Shown: piece by piece, positions 46,665 to 57,960 of the stretch | Layout: each line of letters begins with the position of its first letter | Position numbering within the stretch: position 1 is the first letter of the stretch | Source: Hydractinia symbiolongicarpus | Lineage: Eukaryota > Cnidaria > Hydrozoa > Anthoathecata > Hydractiniidae | NCBI RefSeq assembly: GCF_029227915.1 | Contig: NC_079881.1 | Span: 10,889,501 to 10,949,500, forward strand | Length of the DNA stretch: 60,000 bases | Direction of reading: 5' to 3' | The notes under the pieces: model-generated | Seen by the model: only the letters and a program-made list of their open reading frames with translations | Databases searched by the model: none | What the model was told of the DNA's origin: nothing | Position numbers and translations under genes: made by a program

Positions 46665-49600
46665 ATGAATGATGTAACTCAAAGGTAAAAGATAATATAT
46701 TTTTAATTCAAGTAATTGCGTTTGAGAGAAAAATAAATTCAGTTTTTTTTTTTTTTAATTGCAGATATTTTTTGAATCCAGACGCTGTCAGCAAACACTT
46801 GTACTGTTCAATATGTCAAGATGTTTTTAATGAACCACAAAGAGCGCCTTGTGGTCACAGTTTTTGCAAATTGGTATGTATTATATACATCAATTTATAG
46901 TTGACAGGGTAAGTGGTCTGTCTTCACATGATGTCCAGTTTTCAAATGTTTTGTTAGACCTGTTCTGTGATCAACTGGATTGCTGGTAAAAGGGTTAGAT
47001 TGATATAATGTACAATATCTTGCATTTTTAATTTTCTGCAAAGGTTACCTTTTCAATCGAAGCTCATCCAATCTTTGTTACAAATTCACTCTGAAATAGC
47101 AGTGTTTCTGCAAGCTACCAATCAAAAAGAGTACCCACATGATAAATTACATGCCCAAGCCTTGATAACTTTGTTTGCATGTGCGATCTAGAAATTATGA
47201 AAATCATTCCAAAAAGTAGGATTAGGGGAAAATTTAACCATTTTCTAATTAATATGAATAAAGAAACAAATTGGAAAAAAAATTCAGAGTACCGAGTTCA
47301 GAAGTTTATATTACTCAACTAGCATTTTGTGTAACCGAAAAAGCAGTTATTATTATCTTATTTCTCAGAATTGGGCACAAGGGCATAAAAATAATATTGT
47401 TTGCATTCCAAAAATTGGTAAATATATATTCCCTAATTTGTTAAAAGCCCACCCCCTCTTACATATACACACTTATTGCCAACCTTTTACGAGGACAAGA
47501 TTGTGTACTATTTGCATTCTCTGAAAAATTGGTGTGTATTATTAGATTAGAATGCCTATATTATTATTCTTTATGTTTTAGTGCATTCAGCAGTGGTTAA
47601 GACAAAGCAAGACATGTCCAGAAGATAGGTAATTTTTTTTTTTTTTTTTTTTTGATTTTCCAAATATAAGGTAAAAGTTTAGAGAATAGTGAAGCAGTGT
47701 TAGTTTAGAGTTTAGGTGCAACCATTCATTTGAAATGGCAAGCTAGAAGGTACTGTTAAGTTAGGTTAATTCTAAATTTTCACGTGTCTGAAACAGTAAT
47801 TACAAATCAATTTAGAATAAACAAGAAGTAATTGCTTAACCGGTACAAATATATTCGTCGAGTAAAAGGGTTGCCTCACCTCCCCAATTATATTATTTTC
47901 AAACCCTTTCCAAAAAATTTATAGCTTAAATGGTATTTCATTTCTTAACATCCTTTCATTTTGATCTTGATAATATTCGAAACAGAGTAGCCTGCCTACA
48001 TTGCCTTTGTTACAACTCATGAAAAACATCATTAATTTTGCGTTTGTTCAGGGTATGTTGCACATTTTCTTTAGAAAACCATTGACAACAAAGCAGTTAC
48101 ATTATGATTTTATTCTTGCGAATATCATTGGTGATCAAATGGTAGGTCATGATAATGCTTTTCAGTACAGCTCAGTACTACAATGCCATAACATGGTAAT
48201 CTTTAGATTGTACAAAATGTGCAGTGTAATATTTATTTTAGATTTTCAAATTTTAGGTTTTATTAGTCCCAAAGTCCTGGTACAAATAAAAGCAAGTCCT
48301 ATACTTATCAGACTTTTATTTCTTGTTTTCAAATATGCTCTTGGTGTGCTTATTGTTAAAAATATTATTTTAAAAATATGTTTGTGCCCTTTTTTAGGGA
48401 TTTTCACCAGCGTAACTCTGCAATTCTATAGCAGTTTTCAAACAAACTAAAAAATGTCCATAAAACCATTTTTTGATACTTCTCTGAAAAGGGATTAGCT
48501 TTCCTTTTATAAAGTAATGTTTGTCACATCTGACTTTTATTTCGTATAAAAAATATCTGTCGAACTTTGCTTTATTATGTTAGCATACCTTATCGGACAA
48601 TAAAATTTGGGATAAAATTCTCAAAGGACATAAGCATTCTTCACCTAGAGAAACTTCCGTCACTTTCGTAAGTAAGTATTCACCTTTGACATTCTTTAGT
48701 AAATCTGACCCTAAATAGGCTTGTGACCGTTATGCCTAAAATACGTGTGTGAGAAAAACATAACATGTTTGCAACGTAATGACAACAACTTGGCGTGGCT
48801 TGAATTTGGTAATCTTATAATTTTTTTTTTGAAAAGGGGGGTACAATAATAATTTTTCAAAAACCGTAGCCACCAAGGACAAGTGAAGTTTACAAGAATT
48901 GTATTAAACTATGAAAACCTTTTGTAAAAATTGTTTTTCAGGTTGGTTGTCCGTTCAGAACAAAAGGTTGTGATTTTGTTGATAAGTTAGAGAAGCTAGC
49001 TTCTCATAGAAAGAGCTGCACCTTTAATCCACTGAATCTTCCAGCATTCATGAAAGAAAACGAGGAGCCAAAATCATTTATTCTTGGTAATAGTTGTGGA
49101 CAAAATAGCTAAGCTTTTCCTTTATCAATGCAATAATTATCGTCTTGAATTGTCGTGAAAATGTCAGAAATATCCCAAATATTGTCAAAATGCCAGGAAA
49201 ATGTCAGAAATTTGAGGTTCTACATGATTAATTAGAACTATTTTTATTTTTCTCATTATTGGCAAGAATTAAATTTTTAGCACTCTGCTCTTTCAATATG
49301 TTTGTTTTTAAGATATTCCGATGTTACAATAATAGTGAACGTTCGGTCCAAAATAGCTGAAAAAAACTCAGGAGAATGTCAAGAAACTGTCTAAAATGTT
49401 AGGAATTTTGGGAGTTAATATGGAGTGGACATCTTGAGTCTACTCTTCCTATGTCAAAGTTGCAAGGAACAGGTGTTTGAAATAGAATTAAAAGGACATA
49501 GGGAGGTTAAAAATGACGAAACAAAATATTTGTTTGAGATAGGGAAATGCTAGCTGTAGCTTTATCGCTTTGAAGTCTAGTACATCAAGTGTTCTTTTAC

Positions 49601-50053
49601 ACTAAATTTAAAATTTTAATACCATTCTGCGTCGTTAAGGTGAATTAGCTTAAACTGAGTCTGCTCAGTCTGATGCATTCCATATTTCACTTTCTTATTC
49701 CTTATTTATGTTGTTTTTATGTTTTCTTTTAATCAACCACAACGAGGCGTAAGCGGGTATGCGAAGATTAAATCTAAGTTGTGCTTTTTTATTTAGAGTC
49801 TAATGGCGACGATGATAAATTACCAACGCCAGCAAAACCATCCCTTAAAATGCGACTTTTCTGTGACGAAAACAAAAGAGACTTATTGCGTTCAGTGTTC
49901 GAAAGTCGTGAAAATAAGCCGTCATCTTCTGCCGACAGACGCGAAGAAAAATTTAACAATGTGTGGTTGGAAAAATCGAAATGCGCAAAAACTCGAAATA
50001 GTAAACGCGTTAACCTTATCTCTATCGATGACAGCTTTGACGAGTTGCTATAG
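46665..50053 (+). CDS. RING plus TRAF-type zinc finger protein, likely E3 ubiquitin ligase
   Basis: Seven exons: 46665-46684, 46765-46873, 47582-47628, 48075-48141, 48584-48667, 48942-49086 and 49797-50053. Phases agree and the CDS is 729 nt (242 aa). Residues about 18-56 form a RING: CSIC, then APCGHSFCKLC, then CPED, i.e. a C3HC3D pattern with Asp as last ligand, as in TRAF6 and RNF41. Then come RKPLTTKQL and DFILANIIGDQM. After exon 5 there is a TRAF-type finger (C-x6-C-x11-H-x3-C, GCPFRTKGCDFVDKLEKLAS). The C-terminal exon is charged and ends FDELL. The order matches RNF151/PDZRN/LNX-type ligases, which pass ubiquitin from an E2 to a substrate. I do not assign an orthologue. Exon 5 (84 nt, phase 0-0) separates two parts that are normally adjacent, so it may be optional. 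Confidence 0.83.
49087..49796. other. Last intron of RING gene, ATGTCAGAAA repeats
   Basis: At about 49150-49410 there are recurring AAAATGTCAGAAAT / AATGTCAAGAAACTGTC motifs in inverted and direct order, probably a degraded repeat. No exon is seen. Confidence 0.45.
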
Positions 50054-52024
50054 GATGTGACGAATACACTGATGTTTAAATATAAGCATAATAACGAAGT
50101 TGAGCGCTTCTGAGCACACAGATCAATTCGAACGTTTTTTTTACAGAACCTGTTTTTGCTAAAATTTTGATAAATTCCAATGTTGGAACAGAATGTCTCC
50201 TAGGCTTTGAAAAGTATGAATATCTTAAACATTTTGAATTAAGACTACCCTTCAAGGTAATTATATGGCGGAACACAAGACCAGGGTGTATGGCAACTTG
50301 TTTATCAATTTATTGTTTTAAAGGTCACCCAGACTGATTTCCAGATATTTAAAGTCCGGAAAACACCCTGGTAGTTCTTTGAAGATAAAAGTCTCTGAGC
50401 CATAAAATAGAACTATTCCCCCCAAAAGTCCCAGCGAATGCTTGACATTGGTAATGACTTTTGTGTTTGCCTCCGTTGTACTAGGATTTTACTTGTTCAA
50501 ATAACTTTTGCTTAAAATACCTTACAAATAAGCAAAAGTGGATAAAGAAACCCTTGAAACTGTTAAAAGATGGTAGACACAGTAAAGGTTTTTTTTCAGC
50601 TTCCGTAGATACAGAAGACATAGAGTCCATCTCTCGTGAAGACATGTTCTCTACTAATACATGAGATTAGCGCATGAAAAACCTCTAAACTTTCTGTATA
50701 CAACACTTTGATGTAGTAAGAGATTTTGGGACGTGCTCATGCTGAGAAAGCGTGTTTTCGGAGTTTACGTTAGCTATAGTCCCTGAATATCATTGATGTT
50801 TAAATGTATTGGTATTTCATTCGAATTGTGAATATTTTAATTTTGTAAATTTAATAATAATGTAGTCTTTTTAAATGTTTTTGTTTTGCTTTTTGCTTTC
50901 GCTTTTAAAAGTGACGAATTTTTTCCATGTGTTTCATCTTTGCTGAACTGAGTTAAAATTGAAATAACAGAGCGAGATAATATTCGTCCTAGCTGATAGG
51001 GATCATATAATGAGCCCCTAATGCGTGGTAGAGAGAAGCATATCAGAGTTATTTTAATAATTGTTTATACAACTTTTTTCTTCCCAGTTCGCCGAGCAGT
51101 AGAAGGTTGCTGATGACTGCGTTTAAAATCTTCAAGTAATTATTTCACGCATTTTCCCCCTCAAGTTTTTGAGGGGGGAAATTTTTGATTGACATGTGAG
51201 ACTGCAGCCTAAGCCGGACCAAGTTGGCTCCAAGACTCCCTAGGGTGTCTTTTTCCTATTTTTTTTATTCTTGAAATTTTGCAAGCCTTAGGCACACATC
51301 AGAGTAATTAAACCCCCGTCATACTCTCACTACTCTTTCGTATTCATTTTGTCTCAAGACAAAAGTGAATTGCATATTATCGGATTTCTTCTATCCAGAC
51401 AAAAAATGGACGAAAAGCTCAAAATAAATGTAAACGAAATATCCACGGATGATAGGTTTTTTTAGTTATTTGTTCTAAAATCAAAATTTTCTGTTTTGGA
51501 GCAGCTCAACACAATATAAGAAGAAACCTCTTCTACAAAGTCTGACTCAGCATTTTGAAAGAGGCCCTGAGACGAGGTTAGGGGACGAGCGTCCCCAAAA
51601 GCCGCGTTTTGTTGTTTCTTTCAACCGTGTTTTGTATAAGGACACTGGAAACAAGGGTGGTACTCTTTTTGAAAAAATAAACAAATTCAATTCCATTCAA
51701 CAGGGAAGTCGAGTTGTGGAAGCCATCAATCGTAGGAACTTTTGGCTTCGCGAACGGTGAAAGAGATTTCCTGATTTATATTATTACAGGTAAATTGTTC
51801 TCCTGCCCTTGTCCTTCTTTATTTAACTATGTTACGTCGTGAAAAGAAAGGTTTGTTTATTGCTTTGCGTCTCTAGCTTATTAGAATTGCATTTGATAAA
51901 AGTTTCTTTTTGTGCAATTTCCTATTTTTTGCAATTTTCCTTTGTATCCTGTCAAGTAAGAGAAAAATGGTTTTAAAATTTTCAAAATTCTGCAGGGCGG
52001 AAGTAAAGTGTGTTTGCCCCCAGG

Positions 52025-52400
52025 CGGACGTCACAAATATTTGGTGTTAGACTCACCAGACCGACCCTATTTTTTTATCAAAAGTTTTGATATACTGAAT
52101 CGGAAAAGCTAGAATGACAAAAAAATTATTATACGCTTGTTGTCTTCCCACGCCATTACCCACCATTATTATTGTGCTTCGCTTTAAAATATGAAAAGGT
52201 TCCTGAGAACTAGTTGAAAACGGCGAGTGAAAACTCCATTTCAACAAGGTGCCCAAGTTATCATTAAATATCTGAGGTTTAACGGCACAGAGTGATAGGC
52301 CACTACAATTTTTTTGGCATTTTAGAGTTATCATTCCCCGACCGACCGACTCTATTTTTGGTGCTCAAATGACTCTAACACCAAATATTTGTGACGTCCG
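52025..52400. mobile_element. 376-bp element with GGACGTCACAAATATTTGG ends (copy 2)
   Basis: CGGACGTCACAAATATTTGG starts at 52025 and its exact reverse complement ends at 52400. The inverted similarity continues inward (TGTTAGACTCA / TGACTCTAACA). A 93-codon minus-strand frame (52053-52334) lies inside but has no domain, and it is broken in copy 1. Non-autonomous DNA transposon. No clear target duplication was found. Confidence 0.75.
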
Positions 52401-53744
52401 TCCCATCATATTCCCCTTGCTATGATTCATTATTTGGCGATTCAGTTTGACGTCATAACAATTTTTTGGAGGTAAAAGGTTCCGCATTTTAAGTGAAGAG
52501 AGTTTTAAGAACAAATGGGAGTTTTAAGAGCAATGTTAGGAAGTTTGAGCAAAGATAATTTTTTGGAGCAAAATCTAGATAGCTAAGCATCATTTCCAGA
52601 CAAATTTTTATTGTGGTTACCTTTTGTTAGCTAATTATTCTTCCATTTCCACATTAGTTAATTAGGTTTGCGTAGCTTAAAATGAGCATTAAATAAATAC
52701 TCTAGGACTCGTCATCTAAGCCATTGCCTCTCCTGGAAATATTAGACATGGTATATCCCTCAATATTTGTGAGGCTAGCCATGTAAAATATGCCCATACA
52801 TCCGTCTACCAGCCACCAATTATTTTGCTTGATAGACAGTCTAAACTGGTCATCAATTATAATCTGGAATAGGGGTAATTAAACGTTTTTATGCCAACTG
52901 GTTTTACTATGGAAAGTTCTTGTGTCTATTATGTCCAATTCTTTAGTGTGTGCATAAGGAACTTTTAACGATGTTGTTAATGGACAGCACCAAGTATGTA
53001 ATTCACAGAGAGTTAAATGAATTTTGACTATATTTATTAAAGTTCCAAGAATTTTAAGCTAAAATGTCAGACATTTTTAATGTGCACAGTCTGTGACAAG
53101 CTTTAAACCAGCATTTCTTGACAAATGGTTAGTGATAGACTTATTTTTTTCCGACAGGAAAAGGTTCTTAAGTTTTTCAAATAAAGGTAGCATTGTAATA
53201 AATAAAAGAAGTGATACATAATTCATGTACCTGGCTATAATTAAGCATTGACTGTATATAGAAACCCGCTCTAACGTTAATTAGGTATCAGGTGCCGATG
53301 AGCCACAAACAGCTGCATAAAATTCAGGATTTTCTCTCAAATTTTCCAAACTTGCCAGAATTATTTCTAAAATGTGACCACACAGTGCTTTCAATTTCAT
53401 TAACCTGGTCATTAAAAGGACAGCCTGCAAAGTAGTGCACAGGCCCCTTGGCACTAATAATAGTGAATACTGACAATGCTTGGGCCATGCTTTAAAATAT
53501 GTGTAGTTAGCATCATTTCTGATAACATAAGTAAGTTGGTCAGTTGGGTGAAAGTTTTTCCATAAATTAAATTAATATAAATAAAGGGCTGCGAAGCAGC
53601 AACAGGCTCCTTATGTTCACAAGCAAAATATACTCGACAATACTATCGAGAATTTTTTTTAGCAATTTGAAAGTCCCCAAACAACCTCGTCTCCAGGACT
53701 CTTTTTTCCTTTTTGATAATGGCTTGTGTCCAGTTTTTCTTTTT

Positions 53745-53770
53745 ACAATGAGAGTCTTGACTCTCATTGT
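53745..53770. repeat. 12-bp perfect hairpin with 2-nt loop
   Basis: ACAATGAGAGTC, TT, GACTCTCATTGT. It lies about 50 bp right of a lone CAACCTCGTCTCCAGG end (53683). Confidence 0.8.
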
Positions 53771-54234
53771 GCAGGATCACTTCTGTTTGGTACGAGTTAT
53801 TAGAAATCGTGAATTCGTATAAATGCATTCGTTTTTCAGCAAGTACAAACGGCATACAAGTTTTGAAATTTTTCTATAGAAAACACTACAAAGAGATAAA
53901 AGGCACGAAGTTTTTCCAATTTTCTCACTGCTTTTACATCTTCTTTTTTTTTTCAGGTAAATCAGAAGAAAAAAAATTTTAGCAATCTTTTTTTTAAAAA
54001 AGGAAAATATCCAAATTACGGTGGACTTTATTTTAATAAATAGTGAGTTTTCCTATAACTTCAGCAGGAACTAATTTTTGCAAAATTGACAAAAACTCAT
54101 GATATTTGCAAAAAATAATTACCTTAAGTATATATTTATTTTTTCATATTGATGTACTTTTTTATTTATCTGCAGAGCACGTCAAATAATTATAAAAACT
54201 GACATTTAAAAATTAAACTTATGTTAGAGTGTTA

Positions 54235-54292
54235 TAATGCCTATGAAATGATATCCTTACTCAAGGGTAAGGATATCATTTCATAGGCATTA
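54235..54292. repeat. 26-bp perfect inverted repeat with 6-nt loop
   Basis: The arms 54235-54260 and 54267-54292 are exact reverse complements (the left arm begins TAATGCCTATGAAATG). The loop is TCAAGG. The sequence outside does not pair. GTGTT occurs near both outer edges (54230-54234 region and 54293-54297), a weak hint of an insertion duplication. A 26-bp fully paired stem could also be a small-RNA hairpin if transcribed. Confidence 0.85.
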
Positions 54293-54491
54293 GTGTTGCT
54301 GGTGTACAGAGATGACATATTGTATTGTAATAATGCCTTTACCATATTTTTCACACAATTGACAGTGCCAGTACACGTTTTTTTTTTTTTAATATGCAAC
54401 CAAGCTACTGAGGGCTACTGCTGGGTCAAATTTTTAAGGAACTGCTTACTTATTAAAGATACTATGATAATCTAAAAAGCAACCTACAAAC

Positions 54492-54527
54492 AGTTCTTTA
54501 AAAGATTGAAAAGTCTTTTAAAGAACT
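54492..54527. repeat. 14-bp perfect hairpin
   Basis: AGTTCTTTAAAAGA (54492-54505) pairs with TCTTTTAAAGAACT (54514-54527) around an 8-nt loop. Confidence 0.8.
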
Positions 54528-55529
54528 CTTTTTTGTAGATAATTAATGAATAACCTCTAATAAAAATCGTACGCGTAAGCTGGAGTCATGTTCTGTTGTC
54601 AATAAACCATTTTTACTTAAAAATTTTCAGTTGAAATCTTGTATCCTACATTATCCTTCACCACCCACTTGTCCTACAGAAAGTCGTTGAGTTTGCAGTT
54701 TTTTTGCAGAACGACATTGAAAATGGTTAGGTTAATTCAAAAGCTTACAAAAGTGGAACAATAGAGATGCTATGTTTGCACGCCCACATTAACTTCAAAT
54801 TAGAACAGAAATAACTTTTGTGCGTCTGGAAATGTGAAAGGCTGCAAGGCAGTTTTAATCAATATATAAAACTGTATGCCCGTGGAAGAATCCACTGTAT
54901 TTTTTAATCCATGCAACGTGCATCAAAAAATCAAACAATACAAAAGTGTCCAACAACTGCAGTATATATGTGACATTTAAAATTTAAATCTACTAAAATA
55001 ATACTTGCTCTGACAATTCAAAAATCTCCTCTACCACAATATTTTAAGGCAAAATGTCAAAGGAGACTAAATTCGAAATAGCTCTTCCTGTCTATTTAAT
55101 AATGGCCTTACGAACAAAGGTTTGCACAAAATAGTAGTTGTGTGGATAAATTCTGAATGAACAAAAATCAGTTCTTTTAGCATGTTGCATATTGTCTTTA
55201 CCCACAACATCTTACACGAAATGTTAAAGTCTACAGTTTGGGAAGAAATTAAAAAATAAGTTATTTCTGTACTTTGTCAGGAGTTTTTTGCAGGTAGATA
55301 ATTTTGTGAATCGAAAAAAAAACGTTTTTGTTTTTTTATGAAATAAATTATTAATTTTGTTATTAATCAAGAACGTATGTACTTCTGCCTATTGGTCAAT
55401 TTCACTTAAGGACAAACTAATTATTACTGATTTTTTTTTTTTTTTTTTTTTGATTTACAGTTACCTTGGCCAAAATACGTGAAATTCCCGTCATAGTTAA
55501 CCACATATTATTTTTATAGACTCAAAGTC

Positions 55530-56498
55530 ATGGTTCATTGTTGCGTACCCGGATGTAAAAATACGCATCATCATAAAAACAAGAAAGATGAATGGAGCGG
55601 TCAAGATTCTCGAAACTATTCCCTCCATGATCTGCCGAGTGAAGATCGAATGGACGTGCGAGAACTGTGGATAATGGCTATAAACAGAACTACCCTACCA
55701 AAAGATGTTGCAGTGTGTTCTGATCATTTCACAGAGGATTGTTTTGATGAGAAGTGGGAAGAGTATAAACGAAAGTACGGACCAACCAAAGTTAAAAGAA
55801 AGTTGAAACTCGACGCCGTACCTACGATATTTCCTGGCAGGATTTTCATTCACGAAAAAGTGCAGCGAATCAAAGAGAACTGGAAGAACAAAGTTTTGCA
55901 GAAACAGCTCGAAATGGAGCGCTTGAGGCTAGAACGCGAATACAAGGACAGGTTTAAGCTTACGCAAACTGAGTGCACATGCAAGTGTCGTTGTAAGCTA
56001 AGGAGGAAGCACTTCACTCAACAAGTTAATTTTAATTTCAAATTCATGAACGATGTCGGGGTGCAATTCCCAACAGACATCACGCAGATGGTGAAAGACG
56101 ATCACTCCTACACACAAGGTAAAAACAAAACAGGGAAGGTAATTAACACTAGATCGAGCGCTGCTGCTAGAGCTAAGCAGAAGACATCGACTGATAATTC
56201 TCCAGTTAAAGCAAGCACCGACACTGCTACTGATACATCAGATATCGAAACCAGTCTAAAGAGGAAGCTGGATGAGAGTCCCAAGAAGGAAAGTTCTACG
56301 GAGATTACGGAAAAGGAGTCCGACCCCAAGAAGTCGAAAGTTGACGAGACAGAAAAAGAAGACGATGATGAAGAAGAAGAAGAAGAAGAACAGGAGGAGG
56401 AAGAGGAGGAGGAGATACAAGATGAAGATTATATTCCTGAAAATGAAAAGCTGCAATTGGACGATGAGGAGTCTGGTAAAAGTGACAAAAGTAACTAG
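55530..56498 (+). CDS. THAP-domain DNA-binding protein, single exon
   Basis: A 322-aa protein in one exon. Residues 1 to about 101 form a THAP zinc finger: CCVPGC at 4-9, the Trp at 47 in ELWIMAINR, CSDH at 63-66 and the AVPTIF box at 96-101, so the C2CH ligands and the signature are all present. THAP domains bind DNA and come from P-element-type transposases. About 105-147 is a charged helix that could form a coiled coil. Residues 148-155 are a Cys cluster (ECTCKCRC). VGVQFPTDI follows near 177, then a basic, Ser/Thr-rich part with nuclear-localisation-like KRK / KKSK, and a run of Glu/Asp at about 267-297. The ATG is the first in frame; a splice acceptor (TTTTTATAG, ending 55519) lies ten bases before it. 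AATAAA occurs at 56971-56976. Target and partners are unknown. Confidence 0.88.
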   Translation: MVHCCVPGCKNTHHHKNKKDEWSGQDSRNYSLHDLPSEDRMDVRELWIMAINRTTLPKDVAVCSDHFTEDCFDEKWEEYKRKYGPTKVKRKLKLDAVPTIFPGRIFIHEKVQRIKENWKNKVLQKQLEMERLRLEREYKDRFKLTQTECTCKCRCKLRRKHFTQQVNFNFKFMNDVGVQFPTDITQMVKDDHSYTQGKNKTGKVINTRSSAAARAKQKTSTDNSPVKASTDTATDTSDIETSLKRKLDESPKKESSTEITEKESDPKKSKVDETEKEDDDEEEEEEEQEEEEEEEIQDEDYIPENEKLQLDDEESGKSDKSN

Positions 56499-57739
56499 AT
56501 GCATTTTTATGGCGAAGCCTGTGCAGTATATTTTTAAGAATATCTCTATCCTATAGTATTTTAAGGTTATAGAAAACATTAGAACTGACTTTTCTTGTAA
56601 CCTATGTCTGTGTTTGTATGTTTCTAAAATTGAGAATAGTGAATGTTATGGTGTCGTATACCATGTTTTCTTTTACTTTTAATATCTTATTAATCTAATT
56701 CTCCAGAAATTAAAATTAATCTTAGTTTAATTTATTGTTATAAAAATGTATTATTAAAAGTTCCAAGCTCCCTCCCTTTTTTTCTTTTATTTTTATTTAC
56801 TGCATACAAAATATAGACGAGTGGTTTTTCGTTTCTCACATTTCTTGTTTTTCACATTTTCTGTTTTTTTCATGTGAACAGAGTTGTCGGTTCCATCTGA
56901 CTCCCAGAAAAAGTTGGTAATTCTTCAGAATTTATATGCAGTTCTCTTATACGCTTTTCCTTTTTTATATAATAAAACCAAAACCTGGTCATTATTTTTT
57001 TCTCTATTCTTAACGAACCTTTATTTTTAACCTGAAATCCCAGCCTTATGGATCATAGTCTAAAAAAACCCGTGTATTTTATCCATTCAAAAACCTATAC
57101 ACAAATTGCGTCATTTATATGAAGTGTCATTAACTCAACTAAAAGGTGTACATATTTTGAACGTTTTTTTTTTCGACATTGTTACGACAACTAAAGAATA
57201 ATATAGTTTTACTGTGGTATATCAACTTATTGTCTGGACGTTGTTTGTTTGTTTCGACTGTTGCCTTTAGTGGTCAAATTAGTGGCGCCTCAAATTAGCA
57301 ACGCCCTTGAATTAGCGCTGTTCGGAATTAGCACAGTGCTCGATTTAGATCGGCCATCGAAAACTATGACTTTCGAACTCTGTGCCACTAATTAAAAAAG
57401 TTAGCAGTCTTGTTTTGGCCCTTCGAACTACCAAAAGCGGTAAAGCGACAACGCTGAGTCGCAAAACAATTTCGTCACGCATGCTCAGTGACAACAAAAT
57501 TAGCGTTAGCGCTAACGTTTCGTCCATTGATATCCGGCTTTACGTTGACCAAATCTTTAGACGTGAAACTGATCAGCCCTCAGACAGGATGGCTCGTCAA
57601 ACATAGGTCAGTTGAGAATGTCCGTCTTTTGACGGATCCAACCCAAATGAACAACAAATGTAATTGTCTTAAGATGACATTTTGATTAGACAGGCCAAAG
57701 TACATAATTCTTGCGCTTCAAAACACCGTTTAACAAGAT

Positions 57740-57960
57740 TATGTCCTGAGCGTCAGGCACATGCTAATTACTGGTGTTTTTATTCATACCCTGAGCGTCA
57801 GGTGTATGAGAGATGCCCTGAGCGTCAGGGGCTTCATCATGCCCTGACCGTCAGGCGCATGTTTCTTATTCACATGATGACTACACTAGAGATGCCTTGA
57901 GCGTCAGGCGCATCGACATGTCCTGAGCGTCAGGCACATGCTAATTACTGGTGTTCTTAT
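57740..57960. repeat. Cluster of six CCTGAGCGTCAGG palindromes
   Basis: Thirteen-base near-perfect palindromes (CCTGA-GCG-TCAGG) occur at 57745, 57790, 57817, 57843 (GAC variant), 57896 (CTTGA variant) and 57922. Four are 26-27 bp apart or a double of that; one gap is 45. Most are followed by GCACATG or GCGCATG. The first and last share a longer block (CACATGCTAATTACTGGTGTT), so part of the array was duplicated. The array is GC-rich inside AT-rich DNA. Confidence 0.85.

Larger units (their letters stand above)
50054..55529. other. Intergenic region between RING and THAP genes
   Basis: No supported gene. The region contains the better-preserved copy of the ~380-bp element (52025-52400), single ends of the CAACCTCGTCC family near 51549-51566 and 53683-53697, three perfect hairpins (53745-53770, 54235-54292, 54492-54527), a retroelement hairpin fragment near 54879-54898, and a poly-T run before 55452. 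Short frames at 50076-50276, 53567-53982 and 54293-54475 have no domain. Confidence 0.6.

Noticed and set aside
48001-48450. 149-codon + frame as a separate gene
   Set aside because: Only 48075-48141 of it makes sense, as exon 4 of the RING gene (KPLTTKQL...IIGDQM). The rest is hydrophobic AT-rich intron.
52053-52334. 93-codon minus-strand frame
   Set aside because: Lies wholly within a MITE-like element with inverted ends and is not preserved in the second copy.
56108-56579. Minus- and + strand frames overlapping the THAP gene (Phe/Leu-rich and Lys/Arg-rich)
   Set aside because: Shadow frames of the Glu/Asp-coding GAA/GAG run of the THAP gene.
57745-57934. Regular palindromic repeats with short spacers, CRISPR-like at first sight
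   Set aside because: Repeats are 13 bp, spacing is irregular, spacers are partly the same, there are no cas genes, and the genome is eukaryotic.
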